64,000 nucleotides of DNA. It comes from Pseudisothecium myosuroides. Taxonomy: Eukaryota; Streptophyta; Bryopsida; Hypnales; Lembophyllaceae. Where the stretch lies: assembly GCA_951799445.1 (NCBI GenBank), contig OX637287.1, forward strand, positions 52,853,724 through 52,917,723. Reading direction: 5' to 3'. Positions 11,180-22,427 of this stretch are shown here, in pieces; within the stretch, counting starts at the first letter, position 1; every line of letters begins with the position of its first letter. The notes under the pieces are model-generated. The model did not search any database, had not been told where the DNA came from, and saw nothing but the letters and a program-made list of their open reading frames with translations. Position numbers and translations under genes: made by a program.

Positions 11180-12747
11180 AAGGGGCCTGTTTTAGTCTGT
11201 ATATTCTTACTTCTGTCGCAGTAACAAGCGACACACTGAGTTGACAAAACTCGCAAATCTCATGGAAATTAAGGGCAATAAATTGCTAAGTAATGTGGAA
11301 ACGCGTTGGATCTCCATGAGTCCAGCGCAGAGGATCATGGACGAATACCTCACTTTGCTCTTGAAAATGGGAGTCGACATGACCGGTGGTCCTAGACAAA
11401 AGGTTCATATGGGGGCAAGTGATAATTTTGATCTTCTGGCTGACCTAGAAATCTTACTGTCACTGGCTTGTTTCATATCGTTGGTGAATGCAGTTCATTG
11501 CCTGATGAAGCTATCTCAGTCTCGTGACATTTTTGTCTATGATTTTGTGCAAGCCGTGAAAGTTTGCCAAAGCAAGCTCGCAAGGCTTTTCATCGATGGC
11601 CAAACTGCTTACAGCAAGGAGGAATTCCGCACATATCACGATTTGGTATCTGTGCAGTGCAAAAACATTCCGATGTAGTGGAAAGACCTTGGGGGTGGTT
11701 GCGGTATTTCTCACTTGTACTTTGATTTGACGGAGAATCACGTCTACACCCGGTGTCACAATAAGAAAACTGGCCAGCACATTTTCATAACGCAGCAGGA
11801 TTTCCTCCAGCTCCAGGACACCATCGAACGCCAATTTTCAGGTACGGGTATTTCTTCTTGTTTCCAATTTTTTTTGTTGGTTTGGCCTTTCCATTTTTGT
11901 CCTGTACTTTCCTTTCCCAATTTTTTTTGTTTAAAGTCTTCAAGTCTTGGACTCTTGAATTGTTTCCTTGCACTTGTATAGTTGTATGATGCAACTTGTA
12001 TTACTTGTTTGTTTCACTTGCACGTGGTTTTGAACGTGTTATCTGCCGTTTCTTGTAGCGGACCTAGCGGTGGCCTGACGAGTTGGTGATTCGCTACTGG
12101 TTGGCTTAAGTGCTTTCCTGCTTACATCTAGGATTCCGGGGTTTGAGCCGCGGCTTTCAGCTACAGTATTGAACTCTGGTTCCGGCCCTGGTTTCTGATG
12201 TTTGTCTGCCGGTTACTGTGCATAGACATATCGCAGTCTCTCTGCGACAAGCTGGATTGCCACTTTCCCCAGCAAGAACTTTTGGATGCCTTCGGAATTG
12301 TTTACCCGCAGTACTGGCGTCAGCCGTCAGGACGGTGCTGAGGCCAACTTTTCGAAGCACTTGGCCGTTTTGAAAGAGTTCTACTGCCAAGCGCGAATTG
12401 TTAATAAGGGGCAGCCCTTGTATGAGGATGGCAGACCTTACACTGCCCCTGAATTGCTTTCAGCTTCTAACTTGGACTTGCAACAAGGGTTGTTCAAAGT
12501 AACAATGAAGGCAAACTGCGAGGCAGCTTACAGCCCCCCTTGCACAAGAATCCGGTAATGAAACTTTGGTGGAAACTGTCACAGTCCCGCCACCTCTGTA
12601 AGCTAATCTCTGAGTACTTTAGAGTGGCTGAGATAGGGTGTTGTTTAGTGCTCAAGTCAATTGAGGATGAGAGATGTTTCTCCAATTTGAAGTTTCTGAA
12701 ATCCTGTCATAGAAATAGACTTGGAAAACACCTCCCGCTTATGGTGC

Positions 12748-12875
12748 CACTACTAGAAAATGGGACCCGAATTAACAATATTTAGTTGATTCAGACATTT
12801 TTAGCATAGTTGTGTTGATTTGGACATTTTGAGTTGATTCGGACGTCTTGATTCGGGCCTTGTTTTCTACTAGTG
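12748..12875. mobile_element. CACTA-type MITE, 128 bp, in the hAT C-terminal exon
   Basis: Ends are CACTACTAGAAAATGGGACC and TTGTTTTCTACTAGTG. The interior repeats a TTGATTCGGACATTTT-like motif. It separates two parts of the hAT C-terminal domain (HLPLMV before, MFGQQYFSLENFPYKEA after). It is a sibling of the element at 14553-14681. Confidence 0.8.
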
Positions 12876-13269
12876 TACGTATGTTTGGACAGCAGTATTT
12901 CTCCCTTGAGAACTTCCCTTATAAGGAAGCCATCAACTCATGGAAGAGTGTTGTGAAGGTTGGCCGCCAAGGGGATTTGTGAACAAAAATCAACACATCA
13001 ATATCCTTTCCTCAGTATCCTTGCCACTATAGTCTTTTAAATCCTTAATTTTCATGAGGTTTTGCAAGGCTGCCTGCTCATATAGACCTTGACACGGAAC
13101 TTGTGTTATCTGGGAGAAGAGTGAAGGATGAAGAATTTCGGAGCTTTGGTGAACAGTGAAGACTGAAGGAGCTTTGCTGAAGATTGAAGGAGCTTTGGTG
13201 TCACTACAAGGCAGCTGTGGCCCTTCTACAGCTTGTGTGACTTTGTTTTCAAGTACTAACTTGTTCTAC

Positions 13270-13471
13270 TAATATGGGCAATTTTGTTAAAATGACGGTA
13301 TTTCAAGTGCCACTTTGACTGTGTGCCATTTTCACCATCTAGGACTGGTATAGATTTCAGGACGGCCATTTTGAACCATCTAGGATAGGTATAGATTTCA
13401 GGATGGCCGTTCTGAACTATTTTCATACCATTTAAAAAAAATGTCGCCATTTTAACGAAATTCCCCATTAA
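13270..13471. mobile_element. Tourist-like MITE with TAA target duplication
   Basis: Both flanks are TAA (13270-13272 and 13469-13471). Imperfect terminal inverted repeats follow: TATGGGCAATTTTGTTAAAA on the left, ATGGGGAATTTCGTTAAAAT when the right end is reverse-complemented. Inside is a tandem pair of about 45 bp around GGTATAGATTTCAGGA (13350-13415). The TAA duplication suggests the PIF/Harbinger class. Confidence 0.65.
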
Positions 13472-14254
13472 TGTTGTTTGTTCTTCTATGTACAGAACAG
13501 TAACATTGCATTGGGCAGTCTTGCATTTTGCAAGAAGGGTTCAACTCCCTTATTACTGACCCAAAAATTTTCATTGCACAATGCACATACTTCATACTAC
13601 ACCACAATTTCCATTGCACAACAGAATTGAACATTGTATGCAATTAGCACTTGTACCGAACACTTGCTTCACTAATAGCCAAATCTCTCACTTTTTGAAT
13701 TATCACTTAGCAAATTTGAACAGTAGAAAATAGCTATAGTAGCAATGAAGGAACTCCAAAATTTTCTCTCAGGTCGCAAACTCAAGCTACCCCCAAAAAA
13801 ATTTGGAGACAAATTGCCACTTACTTTTTCCACTTTTATCTCGTCTTTTTCACCAAAAAAATTTAATGTTGCGGAAATAGCTCCCCTTTCACACGGGTAT
13901 AGCTTTTCCACAAATTGCAATAATAGGGTTCTGTGATCGCTGGTGAGAGATGAATGCCAAGATCTATTGGCCGGGCGAATGATGAGCCCATCAAAATATT
14001 TCACTCACTGTATCATCATTGCAGAACTTAATACAAAGACAAATGTCTATAAGATTGACACATTATGGCGGAATCTCCTCTTGTTGCTGCAAAACCCAAC
14101 ATATGCCATTGTATGAGAACATTCCAGTGTTCTTGAATTGCCGACACACAACTTTGTATGAGAACATTCCTTTGTATTCCCATTTGATGCAGGGCTTTTG
14201 CATTTTTGTTTGTGAACAATTTGGTTACATTTGCGCTTTGCAAAGCTCTATTGG

Positions 14255-14278
14255 ATATATATATATATATATATATAT
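14255..14278. repeat. (TA)n microsatellite
   Basis: An uninterrupted run of alternating A and T, lying in what appears to be the LTR part of the neighbouring copia relic. Confidence 0.9.
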
Positions 14279-14389
14279 TTACAAAGAGAGATAAAAGATC
14301 ACATATATAAATGTGATACTTACACCCTTTCATAAAGTGAAGCGTTGTACCTATTAATCACTAATCTATATAATCTAATTTACTAGTTA

Positions 14390-14940
14390 ATACTGCCCCT
14401 CTTAACCTAGATCTACATTAAAAACCATATTTACTTAGCACCCATTAGACCTAAATACTTCAAATGTTTGGGCTTGGATAAAGACTTGGTTAATACATCT
14501 CCAACCATTTCTTCTATCGGGCAAAATGGTATTTGAATGTCTCCTTGTTCAACACTACAAGAAAACAACATCCAAATTGACATGTTCAAATTGACTATTT
14601 GAGTCGGAATTAACAAAAAAATGTCCAAATTAACTAAAAAATTGTCAAAAATGTCTGAATCGACATTGTTCTCTCGTAGAGCTTTCACAAAGGTAATGAT
14701 GTCTTATGTCTATGTGTTTAGACCAATCATAATGACAAGGATTTTTTGTCAAGGCAATGCATGATTGACTGTCACAGTATATAGGTAATGGTTCCATTTG
14801 ACTAAATCCAATTTTCTTCATTAGTTGTAGAATTCACATTGCTTCTTTTTGCTGCACATGCACAAGCAATATTCTCAGCCTTTGTTGATGCTAAAGGAAT
14901 AGTTGGTTGACGACAACATTGCCAAGAGATAGGTGTGAGC
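14390..14940 (-). pseudogene. Ty1/copia RNase H relic, split by a MITE
   Basis: Reading on minus from about 14935, degenerate frames give the copia RNase H region: LSWQCCRQPTIPLAST, then ... MEPLPIYCDSQSCIALTKNP-like sequence and SKHIDIRHHY. After the MITE (14553-14681) it resumes with VEQGDIQIPF and DVLTKSLSKPKHLKYL. A degraded polypurine-like AAGAGGGGCAGT follows at about 14395, with a TATTAACTAG start where an LTR should begin. The frame is broken by several stops and shifts, so this is an old copy. The order of motifs and the LTK-LSKPKH ending are diagnostic of copia. Confidence 0.75.
14553..14681. mobile_element. CACTA-type MITE, 129 bp, in the copia relic
   Basis: Left end CACTACAAGAAAACAACATC; right end TTGTTCTCTCGTAGAG is a diverged inverted copy. 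The interior shares the TTGACAT/TCGGA motif and the length of the element at 12748-12875, in opposite orientation. No clean 3-bp target duplication is seen. Confidence 0.72.
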
Positions 14941-15516
14941 TTCAAATTCGTCACTTGGGACTCATGATCTTTCTTTTTTCGTTTTTCAACGAGTTTAAGT
15001 GTAGTTTTATATACGAAAAGCCCCCAAAAGAGTGTAAAACCAAAATAGGTATGTCACATGCCAATATAGTATTTGGTCCCTTATAGATTATTTTTTCCCA
15101 AATAAACCCAATTCCCCCTTATAAATGGGTTAAAAACCTGGAATTTGGTTAAATAGTAGAATTAGAGCAAATGTGGTCCGAATCGCTCAAACCTATAGTG
15201 CATGTGATATCTTATGGCTAAAATTGATTTGAAAAAATATCTTTGAGGTCCAAGGTCCATTCCCAAAGATAGGTTTTACTTTCCCCATTGTATCAAAAAG
15301 ATAGCAGAAACCCCGATTGTTGGTCTGTAGGAGTTACAACCTCTTGAAGACAAACACGTAGGAAGAATCTAAGAATGGAGTAAGGTGTTCTAGGATGGAA
15401 ATCACATTTGGGACTCAACAACGAAATCAATTTGCCAAGATTTCCCTCTGTGTGGAAGATTCCTTAGTTGTCAGAATTAAAAAGAGGATGCAAAATTTGA
15501 TTCTCTTTTGAACTTT
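14941..15516. other. Spacer without a recognised gene
   Basis: AT-rich, no credible coding frame and no clear repeat structure. It ends at the TTT target site of the CACTA element. Confidence 0.4.
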
Positions 15517-17384
15517 CATTACAAGAAAATGAGTGTTTTATGACTGCAAAAACATGACTGGGGATGACTGGCGACTACATGCAGTCATATTCTTAGAGGC
15601 CAAGACTTTGGGAAAAAAAATGACTGCAAATATGATTGCCAGTCATATTTTGCCCTTGTACTTCACGGGCGTATAGTGTACGCCCATTGGGAACGCCAAA
15701 GTACTTTATAGAGAACGGCATGGAACATGTTTTGGGAACGGCAAGTCATATACTCATATTTGCTAGTCATATTTTTGGTTGAGTCATATTTTGCAGTCAT
15801 ATCTCCATGGTAGTGACATTTTTTTGAAGGAGGCAGTCAAAGGAAAATTTGGGCGGGCAGTCGTATTTTTGCCTCAGTCATATTTTATAGTCATATTTTA
15901 TTGTTAGTTGTATTTTGTAGTCACATTTTTTTTATAGTAATTTTTTTTTCTTTTAGGCGGCACAAGCAAAAGGTGAGCAATCTAAGAAGGCCTTCTTGTA
16001 TTTTTTTGGGTGTAAGTATGAGTTGATTAAAAACGTGTTAAATTTTTATTTTTTTTGGATGTTGTATATATCTCCATTACACAATCGGCGTCAAATATCT
16101 TTGGGTGGCACATGTTTTTTCTATAATTAATTAATCAATTCTTTTGTAAGATTTACAGGGGAAGTAGAGCAAAATGAAGCAAATAATAATAGGAGACAAT
16201 TGATGGGTCATTCTCAACCGTCGTATTGGAAGGGATGGGGGGGAAGGTCTCAAAATGCATACATGTTAAAGATGTTTTGGTTTTTTATTTTTTATTTTTT
16301 TTGAGGTTGACATATACATTTGGTGAAAGAGGCTTTCTTCAAATGTAGTGGTTTAAATATACAAATTCTTGAATTTTTTAATTTACATAGAAGGTTCACT
16401 ATTTAACAAACATAGGACATGATCACCTGTTGAATTTGTGCATAAGTAGATTTAATGGTTGGTGTGTCATGCAAGTACGATATTGAATAGAATTTATCAT
16501 TGTTGAATAGAATATTGAATAGAATATTGAATAGAATATGATATGATATTGAATAGAATTTTTCATTGTTGACAACTTTGAATAATTTTTACATCTAATT
16601 TTGATGAAATTGATGAAGTCTTTGAGTAGAACATTCCATTAACATTTCCAAAAGGAACCTTTTCACCATCGCCATCGGCTCTTAGGAATTCATTTATATC
16701 CTTATAGGCTCAAAGAAAATGTTGGATGAAATCTTGAAGAATAAATTAGAGACAAAACTTCATCCATCTATATTTTTTGCTAAAAATATTCCATTATAAA
16801 GATTTTTACTATTTTAGAATATGTTGCATGCAATGCTCTACAACTTAAGCTAACAATTTTTTTGAATTTCTCAACTTGAATTTGGAAGTTTAGAGTTTTG
16901 GCCTCAATCAACCAAAACCCCGGGGAGATCACTTTGTAATTTAAGGTATACACCTCAATTAAGAGGGTATTTGATGTGGGGCTATTTACCTTAATTATTG
17001 CATTTAAGATGATCATATTTTTATATAAAAAGTTATGAGGGGCATATTTTCAATACCCTATGGTTTTTGTAAATTCATTCCTATGGTTTTTTAAGTAGGT
17101 CTATTTTACAAATAAAACTTAAGTGCCTAATTTTTTCTCGCCTCCATCCTTCTTCACAAATTTTTCCTTCCTACAATTACATATGTGTATAGTGTATACA
17201 CCTTGAAATTAACAATGATCAATTGAATTCAAGTGCTATTGACCAAGTGGCAGTTTTTAACCTCTAAAGGCCAATTATCCATTGAACAAACAATTGAAAA
17301 TTTGGATAGATTCCTATCTCCTAAAAAGAGACAGGCAACTCCGCCTTGGACCCCCTCCTAAGTGAAAAATCTGGAACCGTGCAA

Positions 17385-17700
17385 CTAGTTTTTAAAAAAA
17401 AAGACCACCCTTTGCTACCGTGCGATGCAAATAAAAAAACTGCCCATGAAGTAAAAAGAAGGAAGACCACCCTATGCCCCCGTGTGATGTGAATAAAAAA
17501 AACTGTCTATGAAGTAAGAAGAAGGAAAACCACCCTTCGCCCCAAAAATCTCCCTTCTGATAAATCAACAACTGTGAGATTTGAAAAGAAAACAATAACC
17601 CCCCTTCCTTTAAAAATTCAATAGCCGTGCGATTCAAAAAGAAAACAAATAATCCCCTTTTTGCAAAATCAACAATCGTGCGATTCAAAAAGAAAACAAT
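17385..17700. repeat. Two degenerate tandem repeats inside the CACTA element
   Basis: 17390-17535 holds two copies of about 72 bp around GACCACCCT...GTGCGATG. 17560-17700 holds three copies of about 55 bp around CGTGCGATTCAAAAAGAAAA. Confidence 0.6.
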
Positions 17701-20194
17701 GCCCTTGGTGCCATGCGATTGGACTTGAGGAAAAAACCATCAATACAAATGAAATAATAGACACACACACATGTATATTCTTGTGCCTCATAGTGAATTG
17801 ATGCAACTGCTTCAGTGTCTCGGAGAATTCGGAGAGATTCCATGTGAATAGATAGGATGATGTGTATAGACAAGAAATTTTTGCGCTTGTGATTTGAGGA
17901 GATTATGCAGTAAGGTCGTTGAGGAGATTTTTTGAATTTCATAAGTCTTAATAAAGTTTAGAAGCAACCAAAACAAAGAAATTTTCAAGAAACCTATAAA
18001 TGGGGTCTCTAGTGATATAATCTTGCAATCTTGCGGCCTAATCAGTGTATTTAATTCCATCATGTTGCTTTCTACTGCTCCAAAATTTGACAATGATGGA
18101 CAGGAGAGGATGGTGATATTGATTGTGGCATTGTCATTGAAGATCGAAGGCATTGTGGATGGATACATCCAGGAGCGCAAGCAAGTGCTTCCCATGAACG
18201 AGATTCATTGGCTTAATTTTTCCTATTGAGGTTTCATCTTTCTTCTTCAATCTTTTTCAATTTGGATTTCTGTCAGTTCTAAGTAGCTACAGCGAGGCTA
18301 AAACTTTTTTTTTTTGTAAATAGTTTATTAAAAAAATTATACAACAATTGATTAAAAAATAGATTGGATTGAAGCATGAGTGACTTAGAGACATGGATGC
18401 ATTATTTCTTTCGATTTTTTACCATTTGTATTTTAAATTAAAAATTTCCTCATTGCACAAGAAATCCTCAAAAAAATGATTTGTATATTTTGCCAATGTA
18501 CTTAACCTCCTTGCATTGCAGGTTGATTTAGAGTAAGCTAGGCTCCATATTTGCTTTTGAATTTTTTTTTTGAGTAAACTTTACATCATATACTTATGAA
18601 TAGTCAAAATCTTCATTTTTGTGTAGACCAAAAATTTGATTCCAAGAAGGCTCCAAGTCCCCTGACCCTAGTTTGTAGGAATGAAAAAAAAATTCTTATT
18701 TCAAACTTTATGATCTTACAATCCACATGGTCGAATGGGATGAATTTTTTTTCAATTCATTGCTTTAACTATTTAATACAATTTTTTATGGTTGTAATTA
18801 AAAACAAAAATTTCTTTTTTATTTTGGACAATACATAAAAAATTGGCAATTTTGGATTTTTTCCTCTTCTAAAATACCCTTTAGCCTTCAGGGGGTAATT
18901 AATGACATTGACCACTTTAGAATCCCTAGTACTGAAATTACTCTATAAATATTTCATTCAATATGAGTGTAATTAACACATATGACTTCAAATTTTAGAG
19001 TTAAATGGACTAGAAATTTTATCCTTGTGTTGTATAATTTTCAGTTTGTTGAACCCACTAAAGTAAACCTCCCTATTTATGCAATGTGACAAATTTTGCC
19101 ACTTTTGATTAATGTCTTACATTTACATTTAATATTTTTGATATATCAATATACACTACTAGTACCATGGTACAATTTCAGTCAAACCCCTTCATTGTTG
19201 ATTTTCTTGACTATGTCTATTTCATCATCCACATGAAATTATTTGTCTATGCCTATACTCATTGTAATGTAAAAAATTTGCATGGCCTCTATTTGTTAAG
19301 GCTAACTTGTTAATAAAAATTCCTACTACATGATGTTTTTACATAGCCTAATTTACATATAATAACATATGTAGCATTTCATAGACCCTATAGTAGCCCT
19401 ACATATTATATAAAATTTTCGCGCTTTGAATTAAATGAACCCTATATTTTAACTCATGTAGTTTTCCAAAAATCGATAGTGATCGATCTCCCCGGGGCCT
19501 AAACCATCTAAAACCTCTAACTTTAGCAATTTGTATCAATTTTAATTAAGATGTGAACCATTTATACTTTATTATTAGAAAATACTTGTTCATTGCTTAG
19601 AATGCCAATTGAACAATACTTAAATATCCAACTTAAGATTTGGAGCCCAACAACAAAGAACATAGATGTGCATGTTTTATCTCAAGGATATAGAAAAAAC
19701 ACTCACATATGTCATGTATTGAAGTTTGTTTCTTTCTTAGAAAGGTTCTCAGCAATGTCATACAAGCCACATTAATGGAGGGTCTCTATAGGCCATACAG
19801 AAGTCAAAAAATTGTTCATATGAAGATTGAAGCTTACTGTAAGCACGCGTGCTTGTAATGCAATCAAAAGATGAACAAATGGTCGTTTGGATGTTTTTAC
19901 AAGGATATAGATTATAAAAGCATAAAACTTTTATTTGCTTCAAAGATGCTTTTAAATAGTGCCTCTATCAAATATTTTCACTCTTGCATACTCTTTGTAC
20001 ATGGACGTAGATATTGTGACAGACGCATGGCATCTATTTATATGTCTTTTTTTTGCCATAATTGTAGGGTGCTTAAAACTTTGCAGCTCCTCTTCATGCA
20101 TTTTGTAGAATTATAATATCAATATATCCACTGGATCAAATTTGATTGTTAAAATAGTTTACTTGCTTAATATAGTCATATCTGGTCAGTTGCA

Positions 20195-20345
20195 TGATTG
20201 AAGCAAGTTCCATGACTAGAGCCAATTATGTACATGACTAAAATAAGCCACATGACTAGAGCAAGTCATGTGTATGACTGGAACAAGTCACATGACTAGA
20301 GCTAGTCATGTGCATGACTGGAACAAGTCACATGACTAGGGTTTT
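20195..20345. repeat. Tandem repeat of CATGACTAGAGCAAGTCATG type
   Basis: About three copies of a roughly 40-bp unit combining CACATGACTAGAGC and GTCATGTGCATGACTGGAAC. The ATGACT core is the same as in the element's subterminal motifs. Confidence 0.65.
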
Positions 20346-20399
20346 AAAACCCTAGCCGCCATTGATTTAAGGTTTTGAAACCCTAGCCGCCATTTGGCT

Positions 20400-20960
20400 A
20401 TTTTTGCTTCTTTTAGCTCTTGTTTGTTGTTTCTTAGTTCTTGTTTTTTGTTGCCTCTTAGTTCTTGTTTGTTTTTGCCTCTTAGTTCTTGTTTGTTGTT
20501 GTTTCTTAGTTCTTAGTTCTTGTTGCCTCTTAGGTTTTGCTTCTTGTTACCTTTTAGCTCTTGTTTCTTGTTGCTTCTTAGATTTTGCTTCTTATTAATA
20601 CCTTTTAGATCTTGTTTGTTTTTGCTTCTTAATTCTTGCATCTTGTTGTTTACTAGCTTGTGCCTCTTATTGCCTCTTAGTTCTTGCTCTTTGCTTTTAG
20701 TGTCCTCTTGTTACTTCTTAGTTTTTGTTTCTTGTTTCCTCTTGTTGCTTCTTTGTTGTTTGCTTTTAATTTCTTGTTGTTGCATATTAATTCATGCTTC
20801 CTAATGCTTCTTATTGCATCTTAGTTCTTGCTTCTTCTTGTTATTTGTTGCAATTTCTTGCATCTTAAGTTGTGCTTCTTGTTGCTTCTCGTTGCATCTT
20901 CATTCTTGCTTTTTGTTGCATCTTACCTCTTAGCACTTGCCGCCTATTGTTTCTTATTCT
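20400..20960 (+). repeat. Degenerate 24-bp tandem array, CTTGTTGCCTCTTAGTT-like
   Basis: More than 20 imperfect copies of a unit close to CTTGTTTGTTGTTGCCTC plus TTAGTT. It is strongly pyrimidine- and T-rich on plus. Short frames across it encode only Leu/Cys/Val runs, which is a by-product of the repeat. Confidence 0.75.
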
Positions 20961-21729
20961 CTCTATAACCATTGTTATTCTTTCTTCCTATTTATTTTCG
21001 ATTTCTAGAGATATAGTGGTTATGGCTCTTTCTTATCTTAAACTTGTGCTTCATATTTTGTATTGCCTTAAAACTTTGAAGGTTGAACTATTGTTCATTC
21101 ACTACAAATTAACCTCCTTGATTGTACATGTAGGCACCAAGCTGGAATGAAGTTATTGAAGGCTACTTGCAACACCAAAGAGGCAACATCTTCACATTTT
21201 TGTAAGGAATATAGGTCCTATAAGTGTGTGAAAAGATACATTTATAGAGGTCATTGTGATATGTTTTGTGTTAGTGACAAATAAATGTCATTGAGAAAAA
21301 TCACATTATTTCTTGTAGTTTATTTCTCTAATATAATTGCCTCTTGTGCATCTCAAAAATCATAAGTACTCATTTTTAATTGGATGGAGTCTCTTATTTA
21401 GCTACTAACCCATATTGATGCATAATTGCAATGCATCATGTTCATTTAATTAGAATGTATGAAAAATGTGACTATAATTTATGATTGAAGCTATTATAAA
21501 CCTCATGTATTCTAATTACAAACCACTCACACAAATGTAAGAAATGTGACTCTCTTTTATTTTAAATATATCATTTGCTTGAATCATATTTCACAAAAAA
21601 TCTTGGCCCAAATATGCCTGGCTGTAGTCATATAATGCTCAAAGTCATGCCAAAAAGTAACTCTATACTTTTGAAAATATGACTGCATTTAATCATAATA
21701 TTACTAGTAACATTCTATGTGAACTACTA

Positions 21730-22140
21730 CATTAGCCAAAAATATGACTCATAGGAGTCATAAATCAAATAAACAAAAAATATGAGTAGTGAATATGACT
21801 CATGAGAGTCATTTTCTACATCAACAAAAAATATGATTCACAAGAGTCATTTCCCACATTAACAAAAATATAACTCACAAGAGTCACTTCTTATATCAAC
21901 AAAAAATATGACTCACAAAAGTCATATTCCGCATCACATCAATAAAAATATGACTCACAAGAGTCACTTTTTATGTCAACAAAAAATATGACTCACAAAA
22001 GTCATATTCCGCATCAACAAAAAATATGACTCATTGTAGTCATATGCCATGTCAGCCAAAATATGACTCACTACAGTCATATTCCACATCAGCCAAAAAT
22101 ATGACTGAACTGAGTCATATTCCAGAGTCATATTCCATGT
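21730..22140. repeat. Subterminal 38-bp tandem array, AAATATGACTCACAAGAGTC
   Basis: About ten imperfect copies pairing TATGACTCA with GAGTCATA/TTC, separated by CACATCAACAAAA. Each unit is itself a small palindrome. The position next to the right end fits a transposase-binding array. Confidence 0.8.
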
Positions 22141-22427
22141 AGGCTTTTTTTTAATTTACTCGGGCAGGTCATGAGAATGTCAAGCCTCCAAGAATAGTCA
22201 ACATATACGCCACGTTGACAAAATACGGCTAAATATGGTTAATTATACCTCCAAGCCCATATGACTGAAAATATGACTGGTGCAAAATATGACTCATCGG
22301 TAATGACTGGGCGCAGTCATATTGCGAGTCATCTACAGTGATTTCCGACGAAGTCATATTTTCAGATTTTATGACTCAACGCAGTCATATTTTGCAGTCA
22401 TAAAACACTCATTTTCTTGTAGTGTTT

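Larger units (their letters stand above)
9717..12982 (+). pseudogene. hAT-superfamily transposase, decayed (BED-like N-terminus, hAT C-terminal dimerisation domain)
   Basis: Remnant of a nuclear cut-and-paste transposase. One frame runs from ATG 9717 through TAG at 10068 and TAG at 10656 to about 10976. It carries a BED-like finger (VCQSC ... LEKHEGKR), the first catalytic Asp (SVDEFTTID), the second Asp (FRTDGVSTFQG) and the hAT CxxH motif (SCVSHRLNLVVE). After a 203-bp MITE it resumes at 11183, with TAG near 11192 and TAG at 11676, up to about 11840. A likely intron follows, then scrambled frames from 12250 (KLDCHFPQQELLDAFG). The C-terminal domain is SIEDERCFSNLKFLKS, with the catalytic Glu. 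It is split by a second MITE at 12748 and ends with NSWKSVVKVGRQGDL and TGA at 12980-12982. All in-frame stops are TAG. It is not functional as it stands. Confidence 0.82.
15517..22424. mobile_element. Non-autonomous CACTA (En/Spm-like) transposon, 6.9 kb
   Basis: Left end CATTACAAGAAAATGAGTG; right end CACTCATTTTCTTGTAGTG is its inverted copy with one mismatch, and the repeat extends through GTTTTATGACTGCAAAA. Both flanks are TTT (15514-15516 and 22425-22427), the 3-bp duplication expected for CACTA elements. About 400 bp at the left and 800 bp at the right are packed with TATGACT/AGTCATA motifs in both orientations, like the subterminal transposase-binding repeats of En/Spm. I found no transposase frame inside, only short frames and low-complexity repeats, so it would need a related autonomous element to move. 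The near-identical ends and clean duplication suggest a fairly recent insertion. Confidence 0.9.

Noticed and set aside
13256..13468. Minus-strand 70-codon frame with internal peptide repeats
   Set aside because: It lies inside the Tourist-like MITE and reflects its 45-bp tandem pair.
20404..20804. Leu/Cys-rich frames that look like membrane peptides
   Set aside because: They are direct translations of the 24-bp pyrimidine-rich repeat and shift freely between frames.
15517..22424. CRISPR-like array from regularly repeated TATGACT units
   Set aside because: Units are variable palindromic motifs without conserved-length spacers, in plant DNA, bounded by CACTA ends.
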